From Burkholderiaceae bacterium (GTDB taxonomy: Bacteria; Pseudomonadota; Gammaproteobacteria; Burkholderiales; Burkholderiaceae_E): DNA of 64,000 nt. The translations under genes were made by a program, and so were the position numbers. Position 1 is the stretch's first letter. The number at the start of each line of letters is the position of its first letter. Location of the stretch: contig JACKLP010000014.1 of NCBI GenBank assembly GCA_024235875.1, forward strand, positions 1 through 64,000. The letters are read 5' to 3'. Below the pieces are notes generated by a model, which saw nothing but the letters and a program-made list of their open reading frames with translations, was not told the DNA's origin and did no database searches. Below, piece by piece: positions 34,935 to 42,347 of this stretch.

Positions 34935-36108
34935 CGCCAACGCATCGACTGTGCCCGATCCGATTCTGGTCGAGGGCTGCTGGCCGGGGCCGCTGCAAGT
35001 TCTCTTGCTCCATTCGGCGATCGATCCGCACGAACGCGCGCTCGAGGCGTGGCGCGAGTGGAACCGCAGGGTCGACCTCGAGCGAGAGCATGTGGACGTG
35101 GGGAGCTTTCGACTATTCCCCCTCGTGTATCGTCGCTTGTTGCATGCGGAGCCGTCGGCGCCGCATGCCAAGCGCCTTCAAGGCCTCTACAAGCGCGCCT
35201 GGTACGAGAACCAGTTCCGCCTGCGCGCTGCGAGCGTCGCATTGCAGGCATTGGCACGCGCCGGCCTCGATGCGATGGTGCTCAAGGGCGTGGCGATCGC
35301 ACAGACCTACTACCGCGACGTCGGCAGTCGTCCGATGGCGGACATCGATATTCTCGTTCGGCCGGGATCGATCGCCCGGGCCATCGCGGCTCTGGCCAAG
35401 GCCGGCTGGCACGTACCGCCGGATGGGCCACGACTGTCGGATGCGCTGCTCCGGTACCGGAAGTCGATCGTGCTGCGTCGCGCCGACGGCATGGAGCTGG
35501 ACCTGCACTGGGCGGTGCTCGATCTTCGCGGCGACGAGAATGCATGCGATTCATTCTGGGCGGCAGCGGTTCCGGTCAGCCTGAACCGGGTTCCGATGCG
35601 TATCCTCTGCGCGGCGGATCAGCTCCTGCATGCCTGCGCGCACGGCCTGGTCTGGAACGAGGTCTCTCCGATGCGCTGGATCGCCGACGCGATGATGATC
35701 CTTGAAGTCGCCGGCGATTCGATGGACTGGGAGCGGTTGACATCGATGGCGATTGGCGCGCGCGTGAGTTGCTATCTGCTGGCGGCGCTCGAGTACCTGT
35801 TGGACGAATTCGGTGCGGCAGTGCCCGACGACGTCATCGCACGTCTGCGCGCGGCACCCGTGAGCCTGGCGAGTCGGCGCCTGTTCGCGCTACACACGCA
35901 AGGCGGCTTCATGCGCACGCCGCGAACGTCGGTATGGAAATTCCTGGTGTGCCGGCGGCGTTCGGGACTGCTTCGCATACCTTCGGAGTTCCTCAGCTTT
36001 CTTCGTGTCGCGCTGAATATCGAATCCAATTCCGACGTCTTCGTTCACGTGCTGCGCGAATCGCTTGCATGGGCGAATCGCCAGATTCGAAGACCGACCC
36101 GTATCTGA
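34927..36108 (+). CDS. Nucleotidyltransferase-family protein (PF14907 type)
   Basis: A 393-residue protein with the nucleotidyltransferase fold typical of the PF14907 family: VLKGVAIAQTYYRDVGSRPMADIDILV carries the KG..Y.....R...D.D signature, and ELDLHWAV supplies the third acidic strand. Members occur beside HprK-like kinases in lasso-peptide and HPr-related-kinase loci. The start overlaps the ABC transporter stop by 8 nt, and the 3' end converges on the GT2 gene 52 nt away. It may transfer a nucleotide- or sugar-phosphate group to the product of the facing operon; acceptor unknown. Confidence 0.8.
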   Translation: MPSANASTVPDPILVEGCWPGPLQVLLLHSAIDPHERALEAWREWNRRVDLEREHVDVGSFRLFPLVYRRLLHAEPSAPHAKRLQGLYKRAWYENQFRLRAASVALQALARAGLDAMVLKGVAIAQTYYRDVGSRPMADIDILVRPGSIARAIAALAKAGWHVPPDGPRLSDALLRYRKSIVLRRADGMELDLHWAVLDLRGDENACDSFWAAAVPVSLNRVPMRILCAADQLLHACAHGLVWNEVSPMRWIADAMMILEVAGDSMDWERLTSMAIGARVSCYLLAALEYLLDEFGAAVPDDVIARLRAAPVSLASRRLFALHTQGGFMRTPRTSVWKFLVCRRRSGLLRIPSEFLSFLRVALNIESNSDVFVHVLRESLAWANRQIRRPTRI

Positions 36109-36160
36109 TTTCTCCCGAATCCTGAACACAGGCTACGTCATCGCGGCTCGGTACCGCCTC

Positions 36161-36814
36161 CTATCGTCTGCGCCGATCTAGTGCGGCCTTGAGGATACGG
36201 GCGTAGTCCTTGCGCTGGTCTCGTTCCCGCGTGCCGAGATTGTCGTCATGCAAGCGGCGAAACAACAGGGTTTGCGGTAGCGTGGTCATTCGAATCCCGG
36301 CCTCTTGTGCGCGCATGTACCAATCCATGATCGAACCGATCGTGAACTGTTCGTCGAGGTAGCCGACGCGAAAGAACGCCTCGCGACGGATCAGCAATGT
36401 GCCGTGCAACGGCGCCGGGGCACCGGGAACGTCTTGCGATGACGGGGGCTCGCCGCTGAAGTTCGCCGCGTGGGCGAAGACGGCATCCGTCTGCGGCGAA
36501 GCATCGAACGCTGCCCGCTGTATGGCGATCTTTCTTGGCGCCCACAGGTCGTCCGCGTCGAGGAAACTCAGCCACGAGCCGCGCGTCAGTCCGATGCCGT
36601 GGTTCATCGCGCGCGGCTGCCCGCGCCGAGAAAACCGATGGCAACGAACGGGGCCTCCGAAATCGCGGGCGATCTCGTATGTGCCGTCGGTCGATCCATT
36701 GTCGACGATGATGATCTCCAGATCGGGCCAATCCTGCGCCAGTACGCTCTCGATGGCGTCGCCGATGAAGCGGGCTGCATTTAACGCCGGAATCACGACG
36801 CTGATCAGTTCCAT
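36161..36814 (-). CDS. Glycosyltransferase family 2
   Basis: A 217-residue GT-A glycosyltransferase. SVVIPALNAARFIGDAIESV, VDNGSTDGTYE and the DxD-like DADDLW are the nucleotide-sugar site, and MRAQEAG with LHDD follow further on. Length is short for family 2, consistent with a small soluble enzyme. The ATG at 36814 lies inside the end of the epimerase gene (overlap 10 nt). It is the last gene of the minus-strand operon. Donor and acceptor unknown. Confidence 0.9.
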   Translation of the reverse strand: MELISVVIPALNAARFIGDAIESVLAQDWPDLEIIIVDNGSTDGTYEIARDFGGPVRCHRFSRRGQPRAMNHGIGLTRGSWLSFLDADDLWAPRKIAIQRAAFDASPQTDAVFAHAANFSGEPPSSQDVPGAPAPLHGTLLIRREAFFRVGYLDEQFTIGSIMDWYMRAQEAGIRMTTLPQTLLFRRLHDDNLGTRERDQRKDYARILKAALDRRRR

Positions 36815-37623
36815 ATCGGACGCAGGCTCCGTTTGATGCGACGTAGAACTCCCAGCGGGCTGTGGTAGTGATGCCAGGCCAGTTCTTCGATGTCGTCCGC
36901 TGGCTCGAAGCCGATCGCTCGTCTGGCCCCGTCGATCGGGTGGCGCATTGACGAATGCTTCGATACGCCATTGAACACGCCGAAGTGAGCCGAGCAAGGG
37001 GCCTCCACGCTAGCGGTAAAGATTCGAATCAGATCGCCATGGGTGAGGATGTGCGAGAGCTCGTCCCCGCCCGGCCAGATCGCCCGGTCGTGTCTCGGCA
37101 TCACGCGGCCGAGCCGCAGGCAGTGAATCGACATCGGCTCGACCCGGGCGACCTGCCGGGCATGGTCCTCGACCTCTCGCTTCATCAGTGCATAGTCGGT
37201 CTGCGGATACAGGTCGATCGCCAGGCTACTGGCCTGGATCACCCGCCGGCAACGGTTCTCGAGCGCGGCGCGAATGGCGACCCGCGCGCCTTCCACGTTG
37301 ACCGATTCATGCAGGCTTCGAGGGTCGGGAACATTGCCCGAGATCGCCAGATGAACCACGGTATCCACGTCGCGGCACAGCACGCGCATCGCTTCGAGAT
37401 CGCGGACATCCGCCTGCTGCCACTTGCCCGGGCCCGGCTCGCGTGGCGGGTGCAGGTCGGCGCAGACGAGCCGGTAGCGCTCGCGCCAGGCCGAGACCAG
37501 GACCCGACCGACGCGGCCGGCCGCGCCGGTCACGAGGATCTTGCGGCGTACGTCGGGCCCTTGCCGGGTCTCGTCCAGTCGGTTTCGACCGGGATCGGCA
37601 ATCGTCGGGGTCGGCGAAGTCAT
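36805..37623 (-). CDS. NAD(P)-dependent sugar epimerase/dehydratase (extended SDR)
   Basis: A 272-residue extended short-chain dehydrogenase. The nucleotide site GAAGRVGR follows the strand KILVTG (about 45-56), VVHLA is present, and the catalytic YALMK (YxxxK) lies near residue 155. The first 40 residues are a non-homologous, charged extension. The ATG at 37623 overlaps the stop of the upstream glycosyltransferase (ATGA). Within a glycosyltransferase operon it probably modifies a nucleotide sugar. Confidence 0.88.
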   Translation of the reverse strand: MTSPTPTIADPGRNRLDETRQGPDVRRKILVTGAAGRVGRVLVSAWRERYRLVCADLHPPREPGPGKWQQADVRDLEAMRVLCRDVDTVVHLAISGNVPDPRSLHESVNVEGARVAIRAALENRCRRVIQASSLAIDLYPQTDYALMKREVEDHARQVARVEPMSIHCLRLGRVMPRHDRAIWPGGDELSHILTHGDLIRIFTASVEAPCSAHFGVFNGVSKHSSMRHPIDGARRAIGFEPADDIEELAWHHYHSPLGVLRRIKRSLRPIWN

Positions 37624-38717
37624 GCGGCGGCTGCCGTGGCCAGCGCGGTCTCGTGGTCCTCGACGCATTGTCGCCACCCGAACTGCGCCTGGGCGCGTCG
37701 TCGTCCCGCGTCGCCCATCGCGAACAGGGCCGCCGGGTCAGCGAGCAGGCGCGACATGGCTGCCGACAGCGAATCGACCGAACCGGGCTCGACCAGCAGG
37801 CCCGTGACGCCGTCCTCGACGACCTCGGGCAAACCGCCGGTGTCGCTCGCCACGACGGCCGTCCCCGCCAGCATCGCCTCGAGCGCCGCGAGTCCGAAAG
37901 ACTCGCTATGGCGCGATGGAACCAGGCACAACCAGGCACGCGCCTGCATCCGGGCGATGCCCTCGTCGTCGATCGCACCCAGGTGCTCGACGAAGGGATC
38001 GAGTCCGAGCCGGTTGGCGAGCGCACGGATCGCCGCATGCTCGGGGCCGTCGCCGGCCAGGGCGAGGCGCGCCCGCGGATGCTGGTCGAGCACGGCGACG
38101 AACGCATGCAGTGCCAGGTCGAAGCCCTTGCGCGCTTCCTGGCGCCCCGCCATGAAGACGAGCGGGGTGCGGTTGCGCTGTACTTGGGTCCGGTCGACCC
38201 CGCGCGGCGGCCTGCTCACGGGCAGGCAGCTCGCCTTGGCGCCCAGATCGTCCCCAAACCCGAGCACATCGGCGAGTCGGGCACGGGAATTGGTCGTGAT
38301 GCGCGCTGCCTGGTGCAGTACGCGGCCAATCGATGGAAAGCCCTCGGGGGCGCCGGGCATGTCGTGGACCGTTACCAGCAGGGGAACGCCGGAGAGCAAG
38401 GTGGCACCGAGCCAGGCGCCGGCGATCGGCCCCCCCAGATGCAGATGCACGACCTCGGGTTGCAGTGCCTGCGCGGCGGCACGCAGCGTGCGTTGCGACT
38501 TCAGGATCAGCGCCGGGTCGCGTCGTGCGATTCCTTCCGCAAGCGGCATTCGCCACACGGGAATGCCACGCCACTCGGATCGCTCGTCGGCTCCCGCCCC
38601 GGTGGCCGAGCACAGGACCCCGACACGATGCCCGCGCTCCACCAAGGACTCGCACAGCGCGCTGCTGAAACGCTCGATGCCGCCGAGTCGCGGCGCAAAG
38701 TAGTCGCTCATCGACAA
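37620..38717 (-). CDS. Glycosyltransferase family 4
   Basis: A 365-residue GT-B enzyme of family 4. The N-terminal FAPRLGGIERF loop, VVHLHLGG and the C-terminal donor site (GRQEARKGFDLAL, PSRHSESFGLAALEAM with the EX7E acidic pair) are present. The start is unusual: an ATG at 38711 and a TTG at 38717 both cut into the first beta-strand, while an in-frame ATT at 38726 would give the normal IKVLSMSDYF start and would overlap the previous stop as ATTAA. Coordinates use the TTG. It belongs to the PqqD/HprK operon. Confidence 0.9.
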   Translation of the reverse strand: MSMSDYFAPRLGGIERFSSALCESLVERGHRVGVLCSATGAGADERSEWRGIPVWRMPLAEGIARRDPALILKSQRTLRAAAQALQPEVVHLHLGGPIAGAWLGATLLSGVPLLVTVHDMPGAPEGFPSIGRVLHQAARITTNSRARLADVLGFGDDLGAKASCLPVSRPPRGVDRTQVQRNRTPLVFMAGRQEARKGFDLALHAFVAVLDQHPRARLALAGDGPEHAAIRALANRLGLDPFVEHLGAIDDEGIARMQARAWLCLVPSRHSESFGLAALEAMLAGTAVVASDTGGLPEVVEDGVTGLLVEPGSVDSLSAAMSRLLADPAALFAMGDAGRRRAQAQFGWRQCVEDHETALATAAAA

Positions 38718-38721
38718 GACT

Positions 38722-39846
38722 TTAATGGCGCAGATCCTCGTAGATGGTTTCGTAGGCGACGACCAGATCTTCCCAGGCGAACGCGGATTCGGCCCGGGCC
38801 TTGGCGGCCATCCCCATTCTGCCGCGGGCGTCCGCGTCCCGGAGCAGGCGGTCGATCGCCGCCGCCAGGGCCGGTGGATCGTCGGGTTCCACGAGCAGCC
38901 CGCTGACCCCCTCGGCCACGATCTCGGGCAAGCCGCCCACCCGCGACGCGATCACCGGGATCCCGCACTGCATGGCCTGCAACGCGACCAGGCCGAAAGG
39001 CTCCTGCCAGCGCGACGGGACCACGAGCATCGCGGCCGAGCCGAGCCACGTGGGCACCACGTCTGGCGCCGTCCAACCGCAAAGCCGCACCCGTGATTCC
39101 AGTCCGAAATGCGCAATCAGCGCGCGCAGTCGCGTGGCCTCGGGGCCGTCGCCGGCGATCTCGGCGCGCCATGCCGGCGTGTCGGGGCCTATCCGTGCGA
39201 GCGCGTCCAGCAAGGTGTCGAAGCCCTTGTCGCGGGTCAGGCGACCGAGCGCGACCAGCCGGGCTACGGTGGGCGCCGCGGCGACGTCGTGCGGCGCGCA
39301 CTGCTTGGGCTCCGCCGGCGCGGGCAGGCTGCCGTGGATCCGAACGAGTGCGCCGCGCGAATCCGGAAACGATGCCGCGAGCGCGCGAGCGACGAAATCC
39401 GATGGCGCCACGACGCGATTCGCGCCGGCCAGCACGCTGCCCAGCAGGGAAGTCGGAACCGAGTGCAAGGGCGCCAGGAAGCCGTCGTGCGCCGTGTAGA
39501 CGATCGGCATGGGTCGACCACGCGAGATTCGCATCAGGAAGAAGGCCGACGCCTGGCTCGTATGGAGGTGCACGACATCGGGCTCGAACGCGGCCAAGCG
39601 GCCGGCGGCCTGTTCCTGGACGCTTCGGATCATCGGCAGTGACCGCGCCGCGAGGGCTCGATGGAAGGGCAGGCGATGCACGGCACAGCCGTCGATCCGC
39701 TCGACATCCGGCGCGCCGGGCAGGGCGCTCGTGATGACCTCGCACGCGTGCCCGCGCTCGCGTTGCGCGGCGACGAGGTGGCGAACGAAGACCTCCATGC
39801 CCCCGATCCGGGGGTGGAAGGACTCGGTCCAGTGCATGATTCGCAT
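38722..39846 (-). CDS. Glycosyltransferase family 4
   Basis: A 374-residue family 4 GT-B enzyme, paralogous to the one downstream. MRIMHWTESFHPRIGGMEVF is the standard start with the glycine loop, DVVHLHTSQAS follows, and the donor site has LGRLTRDKGFDTLLDAL and PSRWQEPFGLVALQAMQCG. It starts 15 nt after the HprK-like gene. The pair of family 4 enzymes, the epimerase and the GT2 could build a short saccharide on one acceptor. Confidence 0.92.
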   Translation of the reverse strand: MRIMHWTESFHPRIGGMEVFVRHLVAAQRERGHACEVITSALPGAPDVERIDGCAVHRLPFHRALAARSLPMIRSVQEQAAGRLAAFEPDVVHLHTSQASAFFLMRISRGRPMPIVYTAHDGFLAPLHSVPTSLLGSVLAGANRVVAPSDFVARALAASFPDSRGALVRIHGSLPAPAEPKQCAPHDVAAAPTVARLVALGRLTRDKGFDTLLDALARIGPDTPAWRAEIAGDGPEATRLRALIAHFGLESRVRLCGWTAPDVVPTWLGSAAMLVVPSRWQEPFGLVALQAMQCGIPVIASRVGGLPEIVAEGVSGLLVEPDDPPALAAAIDRLLRDADARGRMGMAAKARAESAFAWEDLVVAYETIYEDLRH

Positions 39847-39861
39847 CGCCGGGGTCGGGCA

Positions 39862-40902
39862 CTAACGCTCGAGGCAGCGCTCGAGCAGCGAGGCGACCTC
39901 CTCGCGCGTGCCATCGCCTTCGAGCGCGAAGCAGTCGACCTGTCGCGCGATTCGTGCGAGGGCCGACAAGGTGGCGGCGGACCGGATGCCGACCCGAATC
40001 TGGAGCAGGGAGTTCGGCGCGACCGCGCGAAGGGCGTGCATCGGCGCCATCGGCGCCAGGCGCAAGGCGCCGGCGTTGCCACGCTGCATCGAGATCAGTG
40101 CAACGATCGGCGATTCGGTGCACAGTCGCGCGTCGAACGCCGGATGGAACTGATAGAGCGACTTCTCGCCATTGTCGCCGACGCATGCGTGCTCGATTGC
40201 GCGATGGTGGTCGCGGTCGGCCACGTAGACCTTGCCCGATGCATAGAGGCTCAGCACTTCGGGCTGCGGCTCGGATCGCACCAGGCAATAGTCGTCGCCC
40301 AGGTAGCGCAGCCGGCCGGCGCCCAGGCATGCCAGCGCGGCCGAGGATTTTCCTGCACCGCCCGGGCCCAGCAGCAAGGCCGCCCCGCGTCGACCGCTGA
40401 CGGCAGCCGCGTGCACCAGATGCACACCGAAGTCCGCGAGCCAGGCCCCCCAGAGAAGCAGTAGCGGCGACCCTTGCTCGGTCAGCGGCAGGTGCGCGGC
40501 CGATGGCACATGGTAGAGCGCGATGCGGCGCTTGCGGTCGAGCCACAGCAGGCTGCCCAGCAAGGGCAGATGGATCGCGAAGTGGTCTTCCGAGTCGTGT
40601 TGCCAGGCGGTGTCCGCGTCCGGCTGCCAAGGTGGTCGTGGTGCCGGCGAAGCGCTCTCGTCGCCCGCCCAGACATAGACGTCGAGCAAGGGCTCGCGAC
40701 CCCCGTCGCTGCGATGGTGGGCGAGCGCCGGCATCAGGAGCGGGGCGAGCGACGCGCCGGCGAAATGGCATCGGACCGGGTGGCCTGCCAACTCGAGGTC
40801 GCAGGTGCTGCGGACTCGGGCGCCGGCCCAGGCTCGATCCCGGGCCTCCAGGAGGGCGTCGCGAAAGGCGGCGATCCGCCCGGTCCGAGCCAGGCGGTTC
40901 AA
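39862..40902 (-). CDS. HprK-related serine kinase-like protein
   Basis: A 346-residue protein whose C-terminal half resembles the HPr kinase P-loop domain. GPGGAGKS (179-186) is the Walker A motif and LGDDYCLV (201-208) the following acidic strand. The N-terminal half (about 30-160) resembles the substrate region of HprK-related kinases seen beside PqqD proteins. The start is a TTG at 40902 with GAGG 8 nt upstream, and it overlaps the PqqD stop (TTGA); the frame extends upstream only in the shadow of the PqqD gene. Homologues phosphorylate peptide or protein serines; HPr itself is not encoded here. The PqqD protein or its tail is the obvious candidate substrate, by inference. Confidence 0.8.
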   Translation of the reverse strand: MNRLARTGRIAAFRDALLEARDRAWAGARVRSTCDLELAGHPVRCHFAGASLAPLLMPALAHHRSDGGREPLLDVYVWAGDESASPAPRPPWQPDADTAWQHDSEDHFAIHLPLLGSLLWLDRKRRIALYHVPSAAHLPLTEQGSPLLLLWGAWLADFGVHLVHAAAVSGRRGAALLLGPGGAGKSSAALACLGAGRLRYLGDDYCLVRSEPQPEVLSLYASGKVYVADRDHHRAIEHACVGDNGEKSLYQFHPAFDARLCTESPIVALISMQRGNAGALRLAPMAPMHALRAVAPNSLLQIRVGIRSAATLSALARIARQVDCFALEGDGTREEVASLLERCLER

Positions 40903-41369
40903 GCCGTATCCTCGGGCCGCCTGGGCCAGCCCTCCTCCGAGACGTCGTGGATCGGGTCGATCAGCAGCAGGGCTTCCATGTCGGTGTACTTGGTCAGCAC
41001 GGGCGGCTCGAACGGCGCGGGCGCCGCCGGGGCGCCGGCCATGGGCGCCGGGGCCGCGGTATCCGCGCTCGCGTCCGCGTCCAGGTCGGCCTCGCCAAGC
41101 CATCCAATCAGGCCCTCTTCGACCATTTCGTCGAGAAACCGCGTTGCGGCGCCGACCGCGTCGTCGTCACCGCCGACGAAGTTGTGCTGCATGAACTCGG
41201 CCAATGCCCCGGCATCGATGGGTGCATGTCGAAGTCGTTCCCAGAACAGGCAGGCCGAGCCCTCCAGGCTGTAGTAGCGGCCGGTCTTCAGGTTGATCAG
41301 GATCGCCTCGCCGTCGATGACCTCGTCGACCACGTCGTGGCGGTTGATCGCGTAGCGCTTGTGCTCCAT
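40899..41369 (-). CDS. PqqD-family protein with leader-like C-terminal tail
   Basis: A 156-residue protein in three parts. Residues 1-92 are a PqqD-type winged helix (YAINRHDVVDEVIDGEAILI, NLKTGRYYSLEG, ATRFLDEMVEEGLIGWL), the fold that recognises leader peptides in RiPP pathways. Residues 93-118 are an Ala/Pro-rich linker. Residues 119-150 (FEPPVLTKYTDM, then LLLIDPIHDVSEEGWP) look like a conserved leader or docking segment rather than linker. The ATG at 41369 is chosen from the family start; upstream in-frame ATGs at 41399 and 41459 would add residues with no homology. It is the first gene of the operon, overlapping the HprK-like gene (TTGA), and probably carries peptide-binding function. 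Confidence 0.83.
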   Translation of the reverse strand: MEHKRYAINRHDVVDEVIDGEAILINLKTGRYYSLEGSACLFWERLRHAPIDAGALAEFMQHNFVGGDDDAVGAATRFLDEMVEEGLIGWLGEADLDADASADTAAPAPMAGAPAAPAPFEPPVLTKYTDMEALLLIDPIHDVSEEGWPRRPEDTA

Positions 41370-41532
41370 CTCGAGTCCCCAGAACAAGGCATGCGGCATC
41401 CCGGCAGGATGCCAGCCAGGCCCGATTGGACGCGATTCGATCGCCCCTGTCTCGGACATATTTCCGGAATCCGGCCGACCCGGGACCTCCATCGCGCCGA
41501 TCGGGCGCGGGTGCAACCCGCAGGGCGGCCGA

Positions 41533-42180
41533 TCAGGGCGTATCCGGCGCCGCTTCGTCGAGATCGCGCGCCATCGCGTCGGCCAGCGCGTCATGGCCGA
41601 TTCGCCGCAGCGCCGCGACCGCGCCCAGTCGATCGCCGGTTTCCTTGTTCTGGCTCAGCTTGGCCTTGCCTTCGAGTCGCGTCAGCTCGATCTCGATGCC
41701 AACGACGGCCTGAAGCATGGCGTCCAGGTAGTCGGATGGCGCATCACCCATCTTCCACGGACGCGGTTCCGCCGCCTCGTGGACGCGGGTCAGCCGCGCC
41801 AGCAGGCCGCGCAAGAAGCGTTCATCGTCCCGGATCCGAAGCCGGCCGTGCGCATGGACGACCTCGTAGTTCCAGGTCGGTACCTGGCGGTGTGTGGCCT
41901 GCTTGCTCGGGTACCAGTTCGGCGACACGTAGCCGGCGACCCCCCGGAACACCACCAGGACCTCGCTGGCGTCGGGAATTTCGCGCCACAGCGGGTTGGC
42001 CCGGGCGACGTGGGCGCGCAGCGTGCCGACCGGACCTGCGTCGGGGTCGAAATCGAATGGCAGGTGATTGGCGTCGAGTCCGGCCGGACCCTGGCTCACC
42101 AGCGTCGCGAGCGGATGCTCGCGAATGATGCGGGCCAGCGTCGACGGATCGGTGAGCGCGAAGTGTTCGGGAACGTACAT
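41533..42180 (-). CDS. PaiB-family FMN-binding negative transcriptional regulator
   Basis: A 215-residue split-barrel flavoprotein of the PaiB family, named after the Bacillus sporulation and protease-production regulator. MYVPEHFALTDPSTLARIIREHP (quoted as MYVPEHFALTDP, IIREHP), ATLVSQGP, HVARANPLW, GYVSPNWYPSK and VPTWNYEVVHAHG are the hallmark stretches. The ATG at 42180 is preceded by GAGG 5 nt upstream. It is divergent from an aldehyde dehydrogenase operon with a dyad operator in between. Confidence 0.92.
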   Translation of the reverse strand: MYVPEHFALTDPSTLARIIREHPLATLVSQGPAGLDANHLPFDFDPDAGPVGTLRAHVARANPLWREIPDASEVLVVFRGVAGYVSPNWYPSKQATHRQVPTWNYEVVHAHGRLRIRDDERFLRGLLARLTRVHEAAEPRPWKMGDAPSDYLDAMLQAVVGIEIELTRLEGKAKLSQNKETGDRLGAVAALRRIGHDALADAMARDLDEAAPDTP

Positions 42181-42187
42181 GGCTGCC

Positions 42188-42205
42188 TCAACGTTCGGAC
42201 GTTGA
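42188..42205. promoter_or_regulatory. 18-bp operator-like dyad upstream of PaiB-type gene
   Basis: TCAACGTTCGGACGTTGA is a 7-bp perfect inverted repeat with a 4-nt centre, 8 nt upstream of the paiB-like start codon and about 140 nt upstream of the divergent ALDH start. Size and symmetry suit a dimeric repressor. No regulator gene of an obvious operator class is adjacent. Confidence 0.45.
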
Positions 42206-42347
42206 ATTGGGACGGGAATCGGATCCGCACGAGCATAGCCCAGCTTCGGTCCGGCATCGGGGCTGGCGGTTTGTGTCGAATCGCCGCCCCCGCGAGAATC
42301 CAGGGGAACGCGCGCACGCCCGTCGCGCGGTTCACCGGAGTCCGGTC

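Noticed and set aside
37143..37160. Possible lasso or lanthipeptide core genes in the PqqD locus
   Set aside because: I looked for a small ORF with a leader next to the PqqD gene and for cyclase families; none was convincing, so no product class is named.
39862..41103. A longer HprK-like protein from an upstream start at 41103
   Set aside because: The extra 67 codons are antisense-like Arg/Gly-rich sequence in the shadow of the PqqD gene; TTG at 40902 has a suitable GAGG and overlap.
41370..41532. A short ORF in the gap between the PqqD and PaiB-type genes
   Set aside because: It is only an upstream extension of the PqqD frame (ATGs at 41399 and 41459) with no conserved content.
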